A stretch of 64,000 nt of DNA, from the NCBI RefSeq assembly GCF_002734215.1, contig NZ_NSEB01000018.1:24111-88110 (forward strand), written 5' to 3'. The first letter of the stretch is position 1, and every line of letters starts with the position of its first letter. The notes below the pieces were generated by a model. That model worked only from the letters and a program-made list of their open reading frames with translations, did no database searches and was not told the DNA's origin. Positions 36,392 through 45,594 of the stretch are shown piece after piece. Made by a program: the position numbers and the translations under genes. This stretch comes from Fredinandcohnia onubensis. GTDB taxonomy: Bacteria; Bacillota; Bacilli; Bacillales; Bacillaceae_L.

Positions 36392-36470
36392 AAACCTGTT
36401 TTGTTAGTTTCTTAACTTCAACAAAATAGTGCGTTAATCCTCCTTGGATCAACGCACCTGTTAGTTGAAG
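36392..36470 (-). repeat. Family A terminator-like repeat, copy 8 (near consensus)
   Basis: The best preserved copy: stem GTGCGTT / AACGCAC with inner ATCC / GGAT (36429-36457). On the minus strand it is preceded by AACTAACAGG and followed by TATTTTGTTGAAGTTA and AACTAACAAAACAGG. It lies 32 bp past the stop of the lipoprotein gene at 36502. Confidence 0.85.
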
Positions 36471-36501
36471 AACAGTTTTTCATACATTCCTTTATTACTA
36501 T

Positions 36502-36822
36502 TTATTTGGATTTAGACCCCGGAGCATTTTGTAATAGATATAATTCTCCATCATTGTCTTCAACAATGATAAAATCAGTCTCATCTTTTACCGAATAAAT
36601 AACCGAACCTTCTTCAAAAAAGTTTGATTGATTGTTTCTTGGAAAGTGACTTGCATGGACCTTTTTAATCACTGTGCCAATGGTTTTATCTACTTCATAA
36701 TCCTCTAATTTCTCTTCCGTACCATTGTATTCAGTATTATTTAACACAACAACTATTGCGTAACTTCCACCTAAAGTAGATTGATTACAAGCTGTTAAAA
36801 AGAAAAGAAAGCAGATTACCAT
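36502..36822 (-). CDS. Hypothetical lipoprotein, uncertain start
   Basis: 106 residues from ATG 36822. MVICFLFFLTAC gives a lipobox LTAC, but this start lacks the positive residues normal for a signal peptide. The codons just upstream read ATA AAA AAA GGA ATT ATG, preceded by AAGGAGGAGAG, so the true start may be the ATA (giving M-K-K-G-I-M...) or a mutated ATG. The C-terminal DFIIVEDNDGELYLLQ resembles the end of the 15112 lipoprotein. Function unknown. Confidence 0.65.
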   Translation of the reverse strand: MVICFLFFLTACNQSTLGGSYAIVVVLNNTEYNGTEEKLEDYEVDKTIGTVIKKVHASHFPRNNQSNFFEEGSVIYSVKDETDFIIVEDNDGELYLLQNAPGSKSK

Positions 36823-36894
36823 AATTCCTTTTTTTATATTACTCTCCTCCTTGTAAGCAGCTTTTGAAGAGTATGCCTCAATCGGTATCAAAAC

Positions 36895-37605
36895 CTAAAT
36901 TTCAATATTTCTAACAACATATGTTATAGCGTTGGTTTTTAATAAAACATCTTTTTCATTACGTACAATTTTATATTCCAATGGCTTAACAAGCTTGTTT
37001 AACACGTCCCAACCCGCGTAAATTCTATCTAATCTATGAATCATGTCTTCTGTCTTATTATTAATCTCCATCATAACTTCTAATTTTTGATTTGTTTCTA
37101 GATCAATTTCTTCTACTTCTGAATTTACAATAATACAGTTTACTCCATTCTTTTTTGTTCCTACTGCCATTTGTTTTATTACACTTTCAAGTACTTCTTC
37201 CGATTCAACGTGTTCTAAGGTGGATACCGCTATAACCAGGTCATATTCATCTCTCTTAATCTCGTAATGTCCGATATCAGCTTTTTGAGTTTTAATTATT
37301 TCTTGTACTTCATACTCATCGCTATATTGTATTAATTTTTCTAATGCTGAATCTAATATATCTACACAAACAACTTTTCCATTTTTCTCTTTTATCTGTT
37401 GGGCAATTGGAATACTATTTCTTCCTACACCTGAGCCTAAATCCAATACCCGTATATTTTTTTTATGATTAAATAATGGTAATAATTCCATTACTGTTTT
37501 AACAGGTTTGTATAACCAAGAACCTTCTTCAAATAACTTGTAGTTCTCATAACAATAATCATGATACTTTTTTTCTTCGTTACGAATAAAATCAAGCCTA
37601 CTCAA
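36895..37605 (-). CDS. Class I SAM-dependent methyltransferase
   Basis: 236 residues. IRVLDLGSGVGRNSIPIAQQI is the SAM-binding motif I, VVCVDILDSALEKL motif II, KADIGHYEI and DLVIAVSTLEHVES motif IV region. Methyl acceptor unknown; TehB/UbiE-like fold. TTG start at 37605 after CGGGGGA. Its stop is 73 bp from the lipoprotein start, so the two may be cotranscribed. Confidence 0.85.
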   Translation of the reverse strand: MSRLDFIRNEEKKYHDYCYENYKLFEEGSWLYKPVKTVMELLPLFNHKKNIRVLDLGSGVGRNSIPIAQQIKEKNGKVVCVDILDSALEKLIQYSDEYEVQEIIKTQKADIGHYEIKRDEYDLVIAVSTLEHVESEEVLESVIKQMAVGTKKNGVNCIIVNSEVEEIDLETNQKLEVMMEINNKTEDMIHRLDRIYAGWDVLNKLVKPLEYKIVRNEKDVLLKTNAITYVVRNIEI

Positions 37606-37807
37606 TCGTTTTTCCCCCGAAAAATATTATATATTTTAATATTCTCTTCTAATTACTTAATACCTTCTACAACCTGCTCTTGTTAGAAGATAAACTTCAA
37701 GATTGTACCCTTTCGTTAAACAAGGTTATCTATCAAAAACTTCTTTCTAAATATTTTCAATAATGTTACTATTTGTATGTAATAATTTTACATAAGGGGA
37801 GATTTCT

Positions 37808-38293
37808 TTGACAATTAGCACTAAAGGAATTAGTAAAGAGATAACAGTTGATGCACCTTTAAACTTAGTTTGGCATGCTTGGACAATCTCTGAAAGAGTC
37901 TCAGAATGGTTTGCACCTGAAACCGTGGTAGAAGCTAAGGAAGGCGGTGCATACGAACTTTATTTTATACCTGGAAACAAAACGGGTATGAATACTAGTG
38001 GCTGTAAAATCACTAAACTTGCCTATGAAAAAGAGCTACATTTTACTTGGAAAGGACCCGATCAATTCGAATCATTAATGAATAAAAACGCACTAACAAT
38101 TGTTCAAGTAAGTTTCAAATCTATTAATGAAAGTTCTACAAAGGTAACTGTTGAACATATTGGATTTAAAGACAACGAGGACTGGATTGAGGCAATTAAC
38201 TGGCACCAAATAGCTTGGTCAGGTGTACTTGATAGTTTAAAATCTGCACTAGAAAAGGGCGAAGGCAATTTATGCTGCCAACCCTTAAAATAA
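37808..38293 (+). CDS. SRPBCC (AHSA1-like) domain protein
   Basis: 161 residues. ITVDAPLNLVWHAWTISERVSEWFAPE followed by GGAYELYF and the C-terminal WHQIAWSGVLDSLKSAL are typical of the AHSA1/START-like ligand-binding fold. TTG start at 37808 with GGGGAGA. Divergent from the methyltransferase gene; followed by a terminator. Confidence 0.85.
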   Translation: MTISTKGISKEITVDAPLNLVWHAWTISERVSEWFAPETVVEAKEGGAYELYFIPGNKTGMNTSGCKITKLAYEKELHFTWKGPDQFESLMNKNALTIVQVSFKSINESSTKVTVEHIGFKDNEDWIEAINWHQIAWSGVLDSLKSALEKGEGNLCCQPLK

Positions 38294-38302
38294 TCTTTAG
38301 GT

Positions 38303-38338
38303 AAACCATCTACATTTTTTAATATAGATGGTTTTTTC
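38303..38338. terminator. Intrinsic terminator of the SRPBCC gene
   Basis: AAACCATCTA pairs with TAGATGGTTT and is followed by TTT; 9 bp past the stop. It may also act on the convergent metG. Confidence 0.87.
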
Positions 38339-38401
38339 ATAACTTAAAAGTACATTGAATCGTAAAACTAAGAATAAGATTCTCCTAAATTTCATCTCTT
38401 T

Positions 38402-40056
38402 TTAATCTATTTCGTTAGCAGACCGTTTCTTTAATCTCTCCAGTTCTTCCTCAATCTTTACTGGATCAATTCTTTCAAACAATGGTTCTACTTTTGACAA
38501 ATGCCTTGATTTCTCGACACACGCTCTCCATTCTGTTTCCTTTATATTTATCATTTTCTTAACCTTTTCACTCGAAAAAGGTAGAAAAGGCGATAAGAGT
38601 TGAGCTAAATTTGCAATAATGTAAACACAATCTGCCAAGGTTTGTTTGCAGGACTCTAGATCATCCTTTATTTGCTTCCAAGGTTGTTGTTCATCAAAGT
38701 ATTTATTTGAGAATCTAATATACTCAAATATTTTTTCCAGACCTTTTTTGAAGGCAGCAGTTTCTATGCAAAGACCAACTTCACTATATAATCGATTAAT
38801 TTGATCCTGAATATTTGAGGTTATCTCCTTATCAGGAATGTCACCATCAAATGACTTTTCGATAAATTTCAAAGTACGATTAACCAAGTTTCCATAAGCA
38901 CCTAGTAACTCACTATTATGGCTATAGATGAATTCTTTCCAAGAAAAATCAGCATCTCGGTTCTCTGGGGCATTGATTGTAAGAAAATATCGTATGGAAT
39001 CTGGATCGTACCTTTCTAAAATATCTGGAACCCAAACCGCCCAATTTTTACTTGTCGATAATTTTTTCTTTTCTAAAGTCAAGTACTCGTTTGAAACGAT
39101 GTGCGTTGGTAATGGCTCCTGCCCAAGACCAGCTAGAATTGCTGGCCAAATAATTGAATGAAATGGGATATTATCTTTCCCGTGAATGTAATATGAGTGA
39201 GTGGAAGAATTCCAAAATGTTGAATCATCATTATTTGTTTCATTCGCCCAACGTTTACTTGCTGTATAATATCCTGACACAGCCTCAATCCAAACATAAA
39301 TCTTCTTATCTTCTTATCTTCATATCCAGCAACTGGAACACTTACCCCAATAGGCAAATCCCTTGATACAGCTCTGTCTTGTAAACCTTCCTTTAGATAT
39401 CGGTTCGTCAAAGAGATGGCATTTTCCCTCCAAAGGTTCTTTTCTTCTGCCGCATGCGTATAGTTTTCCAAAACAGTTTGGAACGAACTTAATGAAAAAT
39501 AAAAGTGCTCTGTAAATCTGCTAGTAGGTTCCTGCCCGCAAATTTTACATTTTCTTTCAAGAAGTTCAAGTGGTTCTAATATAGTTGAACAATGATCACA
39601 TTGGTCCCCTCGCGAATGCTCTTTACAGACAGGGCATATCCCTTCAACATAACGGTCAGGCAGAAACTGTTGACAAGGTTCACAATAGGTCTGTTCAATT
39701 TCCTTTTTGTAAATCAGTCCTTTTTCAAGTAACGTTAAAAATATTTCTTGAACGACTTTATGGTGATGTTTCGTATCAGTCCTTGTATAAGTATCGTATG
39801 TGAAACCTAATTTTAAGAAACACTCTTCAAATTCTTTGTGATAACGATCCGCAATCACTTTTGGAGAAACCCCTTCTTGTTTTGCTCTGACTGTAATCGG
39901 TGTTCCATTACAATCGCTTCCTGATACATACAACACCTTTTCACCCTTTAAACGGTAATATCTAGCTAGAATGTCACCAGGTAACAAACTTGAAATATGG
40001 CCTAAATGTAGTGAGCCGTTCGCATAGGCCCAAGCCCCACCAATAAATACACTCAT
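38402..40056 (-). pseudogene. metG: Methionyl-tRNA synthetase (MetG1-type), frameshifted by 8-bp duplication
   Basis: The N-terminal piece (from 40056) has HLGH (HIGH motif) and four Cys pairs (CEPC, CPVC, CDHC, CKIC) as in the two-knuckle type of MetRS. It runs to [11 protein letters not shown], then leaves frame. The other frame continues [20 protein letters not shown], with KLSTS as the KMSKS motif, and ends at 38402. At the switch (39301-39321) the unit TCTTCTTA occurs twice; removing one copy restores the frame. The full enzyme would be about 549 residues, without a C-terminal EMAP-like domain. A T-box leader precedes it. It is probably a second MetRS. Confidence 0.88.
39301..39321. repeat. 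8-bp tandem duplication inside metG
   Basis: TCTTCTTA TCTTCTTA TCTTC on the plus strand. The duplicated unit adds 8 bases and shifts the reading frame. Such slippage-prone repeats can revert. Confidence 0.85.
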
Positions 40057-40090
40057 AGATAAAAGCCTCCCATTAATTAATTTTTAACAC

Positions 40091-40400
40091 AAAAAAACCT
40101 CACCCTAACTCTAATAGTTAAGGACGAGGTTTGATTTTCCACGTGGTACCACCTTTAATTTGCAAATAGCTCTCACTATTTGCCTCAACAAGTACGGAGT
40201 CTTCACTGCAACTCTTATACTGTGACATTGATAACGAGTGCCAAAACTCGTCGTAACCTACTCATACAAAAGTACGTTCAGTACGAAGCTCAGAGACCAT
40301 TGTTCAAATGACTGTTTTTGCTTCTTTTCAGCTACCGAAGCTCTCTGATGAAAAACAAGATCATTTTACTTTTTCTCTTCATTGCCTTTATCTGATAATT
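40091..40400 (-). promoter_or_regulatory. T-box leader (tRNA-Met sensing riboswitch)
   Basis: The leader holds the T-box core AAAGGTGGTACCACG (40139-40156), a Stem I with AGAGAGCTTCGG, and a candidate specifier codon ATG at 40300-40298 in AACAATGG, followed by a purine as usual. A terminator hairpin with a long T-run (40091-40132, AAACCTC/GAGGTTT) lies 35 bp before the metG start. Uncharged tRNA-Met should pair with the specifier and T-box and allow read-through. Confidence 0.92.
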
Positions 40401-40406
40401 AACAAT

Positions 40407-40435
40407 AGTTTATTCAATACTTTTCCAGAAGTCAA
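40407..40435 (-). promoter_or_regulatory. Promoter of the metG T-box transcript
   Basis: TTGACT (-35) and TAAACT (-10) are 17 bp apart on the minus strand; transcription should start near 40400, just before Stem I. Confidence 0.7.
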
Positions 40436-40499
40436 TAAATTTATGTTTCTCTAAATATCTTTATCTTTATTTTGCAACTTTAACTAAACTGACAAAGTA

Positions 40500-41126
40500 C
40501 TATCTAATTTTTTTATAGATCTTATGAATAACTTCTTTATAAAAAGAAACTTGATGTGGTACGAATTTATCTCTATCTACCTTCTTTTTAAGCAAAACTT
40601 TTTGTCCACTATTATTAATTTCAAAACCACTTATTTCAATTTCATCTTTAGTACCAAACCAAAGATCAGCAAAATCTTTAAACTTCGATCTAACTATTCC
40701 TGATACTTCCTCTGCTTGAATTGTAAAATCATCAAAGGAATGATCGTTCTTATATAGAAAAACGTTTGCATATTCATTATCAATAAAATTTTCTTTCACA
40801 CCACGATAATCAATTACACCTAATCCTAGTAGTTCTTCAAACTCTACATCTATTCCTATTTCTTCTTTTATTTCCCTTACTCCATCCTTAACTGTTTCAT
40901 CTGCTAATATATGTCCAGCAGATGTAATATCTAATAGTTCTGGATAGTCTTTTTTATTTTTGCTACGAAGTTGTAAATAGATATAATCTATTCCTTGGTC
41001 ATTGCTGATAAACCAACAATGAAAGGTTTCATGCCAATATCCATGCCTATGTACATCACTTCGAGAAGCTACTCCTATTTGGTTTCTATTACAATCAAAA
41101 ATCTTTAACCTCTCTTGTTCTCCCAT
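40500..41126 (-). CDS. NUDIX hydrolase
   Basis: 208 residues. The Nudix box reads GHILADETVKDGVREIKEEIGI (about 71-92), with the catalytic REIKEE. The spacing before Arg is one residue shorter than the textbook pattern, which I recall as normal for the YfcD/isopentenyl-diphosphate isomerase-like group. HRHGYWHETFHCWF near the start supports that group. Hydrolyses a nucleoside diphosphate derivative of unknown identity. ATG at 41126 with GGAGG. Confidence 0.85.
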   Translation of the reverse strand: MGEQERLKIFDCNRNQIGVASRSDVHRHGYWHETFHCWFISNDQGIDYIYLQLRSKNKKDYPELLDITSAGHILADETVKDGVREIKEEIGIDVEFEELLGLGVIDYRGVKENFIDNEYANVFLYKNDHSFDDFTIQAEEVSGIVRSKFKDFADLWFGTKDEIEISGFEINNSGQKVLLKKKVDRDKFVPHQVSFYKEVIHKIYKKIR

Positions 41127-41276
41127 AAAAACTCCTCCGATTTATGTAAAGCACCCAATCTCATATCCACAATCCACAATTAGAGGTAAGAAGGTTTTAT
41201 TAAGTACAATTATTTGAACTCCCCAAACTATATAAACCATCTTGAATTGGATACGCGTGATTTTCAACTTTATGTA

Positions 41277-41618
41277 CTAAACTATTTTAATTGAAATTGC
41301 CAACGCTCCCCACTTTTTTTCTTGTTCTGATGTGTAGATTTCGTAAGTGCCTTCTATCATCTCTTTCATTGTCCAACCTTCGCAATCAAAATCTTCAAAG
41401 GGAATATCCTTATACATCGATTGAAACGTATCATATTTTCTTAGTTTTGTTACTTCAACTTTTACTATTTCATCTTGTTCTGGAACCTTTATAAATTCAA
41501 TGGCATCGCCAACTTTGATAGTTCTTCGCTTTTCATCGTTTAAACGAACCTCTACCTTCTTTTTACCTTCTCTAATTGCTTTAAAATATTCTCCGTATAA
41601 GCCCATTCTATGCACCAT
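41277..41618 (-). CDS. ASCH domain protein
   Basis: 113 residues. MGLYGEYFKAIREGKKKVEVRLNDEKRRTIKVGDAIEF is the start of the ASCH fold (PUA-like, RNA-binding), with K-x-x-E-x-R at the core, and the fold ends WGALAISI. Probable RNA or nucleotide-modification binding. The ATG at 41618 has GGTGGAG upstream; longer frames lack it. Confidence 0.82.
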   Translation of the reverse strand: MVHRMGLYGEYFKAIREGKKKVEVRLNDEKRRTIKVGDAIEFIKVPEQDEIVKVEVTKLRKYDTFQSMYKDIPFEDFDCEGWTMKEMIEGTYEIYTSEQEKKWGALAISIKIV

Positions 41619-41673
41619 TTCTCTCCACCTCATATGTATATCCATACTGCCTATTATACTTCCATTCTCACAA

Positions 41674-41716
41674 ACCTGCCTCGTTACTTCAATTAAAAAA
41701 GCCGCCAAATGGCAGC
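41674..41716 (-). repeat. Family A repeat variant with different hairpin
   Basis: It keeps the tail CCTGCCTCGTTACTTCAATT and A-run, but the stem is GCCGCC / GGCAGC (41701-41716). It lies 40 bp past the stop of the 41756 hydrolase and is a good minus-strand terminator. Confidence 0.75.
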
Positions 41717-41755
41717 TCGATCTTCAATATTTGTTCCGGTTAGTTAAGAGGACAA

Positions 41756-42538
41756 TCAACCAATAAATTGCTTTAATACCTCATTAAACTTTTCACGCTC
41801 TTCCCAGAAAGCACCATGACCGCTGTAATGAAAAGGAACAAGCTGTGCGTTTTTTATTTTTTGATTTAATTCCTGAGCTTGTGCAAATGGAATCACTTTG
41901 TCGTGAACACCATGAACGATTAAGGTAGGTACAAGGATTTTTTGCAAATCTGCATAAAGCTTCTCATCTCTTAATGTAATGATGATCGCTGCTGTTGACC
42001 AACCAGCTGCTTCTAATCCCATTTGAAAAAACCACTCAGAGAATGGACTTGTTATATATTGAAAGAAAAAGTTTTCTGTCACTTCTCTCATCATCTTAGG
42101 ACGGTCATTTAACGCTTGGGTAAGGAATCTAGTCGCAGTTTCTGTGGTAAAACCTATAGGAGCTGCAGCATCTACTAAGACAAGCTTGGATACACCATTA
42201 CCATTATGTCGGGACATATATCGAATGGCGATTGCTCCACCTGTAGAGTGACCCACAAGAGTGAAATTGTCTAATTGAAGGACATCAACCACTGTACGTA
42301 TGTCATCCGCCAATCGGTCAAAATTGTATCCACTTATTGGCTTATCCGACTTTCCGAATCCTCTCCAGTCAATTCCGATACAGCGGTAACCCATAAAGGG
42401 CAGAACATCAAATTGATACTCAAACTGTTTATGGCTTAACGGCCAACCATGTAGAAACACGATTGTCTTGCTGCCCTCGGGATTAATATCTTCTACAAAT
42501 AATTTTACACCTGATTCCACAGTAACGTAGTAACCCAC
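41756..42538 (-). CDS. Alpha/beta hydrolase (haloperoxidase-like)
   Basis: 260 residues. HGWPLSHKQFEYQ holds the oxyanion loop, GHSTGG the nucleophile Ser, VHGVHDKVIP the acid and YSGHGAFWEE the catalytic His. The start GYYVTVESGVKLFVEDINPEG is typical of non-haem chloroperoxidase-like esterases. Substrate unknown; cytoplasmic. GTG start at 42538 after GGGGGAA. Confidence 0.88.
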   Translation of the reverse strand: MGYYVTVESGVKLFVEDINPEGSKTIVFLHGWPLSHKQFEYQFDVLPFMGYRCIGIDWRGFGKSDKPISGYNFDRLADDIRTVVDVLQLDNFTLVGHSTGGAIAIRYMSRHNGNGVSKLVLVDAAAPIGFTTETATRFLTQALNDRPKMMREVTENFFFQYITSPFSEWFFQMGLEAAGWSTAAIIITLRDEKLYADLQKILVPTLIVHGVHDKVIPFAQAQELNQKIKNAQLVPFHYSGHGAFWEEREKFNEVLKQFIG

Positions 42539-42639
42539 ACCGATTCCCCCTAAAAAAGCTTTACGATTAAGATATTCATCCGGGTAAACATAGGTGATTA
42601 CCTATTACTTATTCGATTTCGGAGATAATGGAGAGTACG

Positions 42640-42691
42640 AATTGGACACAAAAAAGCGATAATCCTTCTCTTGGACTATCGCTACTTAAGT
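42640..42691 (-). repeat. Family A terminator-like repeat, copy 10
   Basis: The hairpin AGCGATAATCC / GGACTATCGCT (42655-42683) has a T-run on the minus strand; the tail is less conserved. It lies 20 bp past the DUF2187 stop. Confidence 0.75.
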
Positions 42692-42702
42692 ACTATTGTT
42701 AC

Positions 42703-42885
42703 CTACGTTGCTTTCGTAATTTTATAATTTTTATGATTGACTATAGTTGAAATAGGTTCGTCTTTTTCTTTATTGTAACCATACTCAACAATCACAGAAT
42801 TTTCTCTTACAACCGTAACCGTTCCATTATAACTTTCCCCATCACGCTTAAATGAAATATTGTCCCCAATTTTAGCAGTTGCCAT
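42703..42885 (-). CDS. DUF2187 family protein (YkvS-like)
   Basis: 60 residues. KIGDNISFKRDGESYNGTVTVVRENSVIVEY is the conserved core of DUF2187, a small beta-rich family of Bacillus with unknown role. ATG at 42885 with GGAGG; an earlier in-frame ATG lies before that site. Confidence 0.85.
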   Translation of the reverse strand: MATAKIGDNISFKRDGESYNGTVTVVRENSVIVEYGYNKEKDEPISTIVNHKNYKITKAT

Positions 42886-42995
42886 TTTAACACCTCCGAA
42901 CTTATTATTTTCAGTAAGGATAAAAAAATGCAGCAACGATTAAGAATAAGCTGTATTTTTTACAGATTTACCCTGATTCACAATTCTTAGCATCC

Positions 42996-43319
42996 TTAAA
43001 ACACAAATCTAATTGTAGCCATACAGACAACTCCTACTATAACTGTAACAGACAAACTCTTTGTCCATATCGCTACAATAAGAGTTGGTATAATTGCAGC
43101 AAGAACTCTCCAGTCTATTGAAAGTATTGATTCGTCTTGTATAATAAAGCTATCAACGATCAGTGCGGTAAAAATACAAATTGGGATAAATGAAAGCCAT
43201 TTAATTACAATTTTCGGAAGCCCTATTTTTCTTATCACAATAAATGGAATAACTCTCGGAATAAAAGTTACAATGGCACTCCCTACGATGATTAATAATA
43301 TAGATACATTCAAACTCAT
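42996..43319 (-). CDS. azlD: AzlD family branched-chain amino acid export subunit
   Basis: 107 residues with three or four membrane helices. FIPRVIPFIVI is the hallmark near residue 20. With AzlC it forms an exporter for branched-chain amino acids and analogues such as 4-azaleucine. Its start overlaps the azlC stop by four bases (ATGA), showing translational coupling. Confidence 0.88.
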   Translation of the reverse strand: MSLNVSILLIIVGSAIVTFIPRVIPFIVIRKIGLPKIVIKWLSFIPICIFTALIVDSFIIQDESILSIDWRVLAAIIPTLIVAIWTKSLSVTVIVGVVCMATIRFVF

Positions 43320-44041
43320 TTGTCTTTCACCACCCCAATTGTTGCAACGATCATAGTTGATAAGAGAATCGCAATATACGAAGGAACAAACATACAGAGA
43401 ACCAACATAAATAGGATGACATAGGCGATAAGTGATAGGTAAAACTTCAATTTACCACGTTCCATACTCTCTACTTGCAAGACAAGTAGAGCGAGAAACA
43501 TCGCTGTTAACGAAAAATCCAATCCTAAAACTTCTGGATTTGAAATCCATTTTCCGAAAATGGCACCTAATGTACAAGACAAAATCCAGAAAATATAAGC
43601 TGTTAGATTCAACCCATTCATCCAACTGGCATTAATCATTTCTCTTTTTGCAATCTTATTAGCGGCAACACCGAATGATTCATCTGTTACAAGGGCCCCA
43701 ATCCCAATATTTTTTAAAAGAGAATCATTTTTAAAACTCGGGGCTAAAGTCATACATAATAATAAATGACGTAAGTTCACAATAAAAGTTGTAAATACAA
43801 TAACTGAAAAAGGACTTCCTGATACTAGTAAGGCACAAATGATAAATTGAGCTGCACCAGCGTAAACTAAGACAGATAATAGAGCAATTTCTACTATACT
43901 TAGATTGGACGCTGCTCCAACTATCCCCATGGCAATTCCAATACTGATGTAGCCAATTAAAGTTGGAACGCAGTCTTTTACTCCTTGAGAAAAGGTAGGG
44001 AGATTTTTTTCGATCGTTATTTCGTTTGCTAATTGGTTCAA
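43316..44041 (-). CDS. azlC: AzlC family branched-chain amino acid exporter
   Basis: 241 residues with seven or eight membrane helices. FSQGVKDCVPTLIGYISIGIAMGIVG near the start and LVTDESFGVA near residue 120 are family signatures. TTG start at 44041 after AAGGTGG. It forms an operon with azlD and is divergent, across 97 bp, from an XRE-cupin regulator that probably controls it. Confidence 0.9.
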   Translation of the reverse strand: MNQLANEITIEKNLPTFSQGVKDCVPTLIGYISIGIAMGIVGAASNLSIVEIALLSVLVYAGAAQFIICALLVSGSPFSVIVFTTFIVNLRHLLLCMTLAPSFKNDSLLKNIGIGALVTDESFGVAANKIAKREMINASWMNGLNLTAYIFWILSCTLGAIFGKWISNPEVLGLDFSLTAMFLALLVLQVESMERGKLKFYLSLIAYVILFMLVLCMFVPSYIAILLSTMIVATIGVVKDK

Positions 44042-44138
44042 CGTTACACCACCTTTTGTATGCTATATTAAACACGCGTCTGTTATGATGTTCAAATGTA
44101 TGGTATTATGAATAGAAAAAAGAGTCAAGGAGTTTTTT

Positions 44139-44690
44139 ATGGAATTCATTCAAGAGGTTATAGCGAATAATCTTGCCACTTTGAGAAAAAAGCGAGGATT
44201 GAGCTTAGATAACGTGTCAGAACTAACTGGAGTTAGCAAAGCAATGTTAGCCCAGATCGAAAATGGAAAATCAAATCCAACTGTCACCACTCTTTGGAAA
44301 ATTGCAAACGGATTGCAAGTTTCTTTCTCAGGATTTTTAAAGGAAAATGATAAGCCACAAATTGAAAAAATAAAAATGAATGAACTTAATCCAGTGATTG
44401 ATGATGATGGAAATTATTTTGTGTATCCGCTCTTCCCTTTTCATCCAGAAAAAAAGTTTGAAATATTCACTGTAGACTTAAAACCTGGTTTTAAACATGT
44501 AGCAGAAAAGCATACAGGTGAGGAATATGTTCTATTACAACGTGGGGTACTTACTCTCGAAATTCATGGGGAAAAGTTTGAATTAAATCCCGACGAAACG
44601 ATTAAATTTAATGCAAATACTGAACATATTTATATCAACTTTTCAGACGAACTGGTTCGATTCTACACGATTATCTACTATCCCGATTGA
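44139..44690 (+). CDS. XRE family regulator with cupin domain
   Basis: 183 residues. An N-terminal helix-turn-helix (about 8-62: LRKKRGLSLDNVSELTGVSKAMLAQIENGKSNP) is joined to a cupin (about 105-180: HTGEEYVLLQRGVLTLEIHGE). Proteins of this design sense small molecules. Divergent from azlCD, which it likely regulates; an operator should lie within the 97-bp gap. ATG at 44139 with AAGGAG. Confidence 0.9.
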   Translation: MEFIQEVIANNLATLRKKRGLSLDNVSELTGVSKAMLAQIENGKSNPTVTTLWKIANGLQVSFSGFLKENDKPQIEKIKMNELNPVIDDDGNYFVYPLFPFHPEKKFEIFTVDLKPGFKHVAEKHTGEEYVLLQRGVLTLEIHGEKFELNPDETIKFNANTEHIYINFSDELVRFYTIIYYPD

Positions 44691-44769
44691 TTTATATGTT
44701 TATTTTCAGGTTTAAATTGATAAAAGTTTCGTATCGTCTACGCAACTCTTTTTCAACTAGCACTTCGAT

Positions 44770-44835
44770 AGTTTACTAACTTAAACAAAAAAGGGCACTT
44801 CTCCTTCTTGAAGGATCGTACCCCTGTGGTTATAT
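44770..44835 (-). repeat. Family A terminator-like repeat, copy 11
   Basis: The stem GGGCAC / GTACCC (44793-44824) has a T-run TTTTTTGTTTAAGTTA and tail AACTATCGAAG on the minus strand. It lies about 20 bp past the stop of the 44847 gene. Confidence 0.78.
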
Positions 44836-44846
44836 ATAGCCTGTTA

Positions 44847-45467
44847 CTAAAGAAATTTAAATAGTTTTTTCTTTGTCAATAACCCTTTCAAAGTTGTATG
44901 GTAGAATAAATCAACTAATGGTTCACAGTAACTTGAAAGGTGTTTCATTTTAAAGGGAACTTTAAATTTAATCAGAAAAAAAACCGTTGAAAACAATGAT
45001 AGAATTACCGATAAAATAGGTCGTGTCGTAAATAAATGACTGTACAAATACATCTTAACGTATAAAATGCCTGACCAAAAAATATTCCAGCCGTGCCCAT
45101 AAAGAATTAAGTGTTTTTTATGAATAATGTATTCAACAACAAAGCTTAGTGTTATCCAGCGTAAATAGTAAATAAATTGCTCAAACCGCCCACTTGGCAT
45201 CTTGCTCAAGAATACAAGTACGACTAGCGGAGTTACAATAAGTATATGTACCATCCTTATCAAAAACCAGTTAATTCCATTAGGAATGAACTCCCAAACA
45301 AGATGTCTTTTACATAGGAAATAATAAAATGCATTAATTGAACTAACATATACCATATTTTTATAGTACTTTGGAATATCACGCCAGGATTTACTACAGA
45401 TAGTTAACAATATTATGGTAAACACCAAAATGACGTGCATACTTGTATTTTTTCGTTTCTTTCGCAT
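44847..45467 (-). CDS. CBO0543 family membrane protein
   Basis: 206 residues with about five membrane helices. NGINWFLIRMVHILIVTPLVVL and GRFEQFIYYLRWITLSFVVEYI resemble the CBO0543 family; it is only distantly like the 31049 member. Function unknown. The ATG at 45467 has GAGGGG upstream. Confidence 0.7.
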   Translation of the reverse strand: MRKKRKNTSMHVILVFTIILLTICSKSWRDIPKYYKNMVYVSSINAFYYFLCKRHLVWEFIPNGINWFLIRMVHILIVTPLVVLVFLSKMPSGRFEQFIYYLRWITLSFVVEYIIHKKHLILYGHGWNIFWSGILYVKMYLYSHLFTTRPILSVILSLFSTVFFLIKFKVPFKMKHLSSYCEPLVDLFYHTTLKGLLTKKKLFKFL

Positions 45468-45594
45468 TGTACCCCTCACTCAATGATTAATCTCAGTAAG
45501 AGTGTCTCCTAAAAATTTACATTTTATTTGTTATTTCTTTAAATCAAGAGTTGCCAAGTCCTTAATTACCATAACAATCCTTTAAAATAAGCCT

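Noticed and set aside
36392..36470. Integron attC site
   Set aside because: The repeat is a palindrome after genes, but the GTTRRRY/RYYYAAC core pair is not met and no integrase is in the window. A terminator reading explains it better.
40500..41126. Defective Nudix box (one residue short)
   Set aside because: REIKEE is intact, and the shorter spacing is, as I recall it, a normal feature of this NUDIX subgroup rather than damage.
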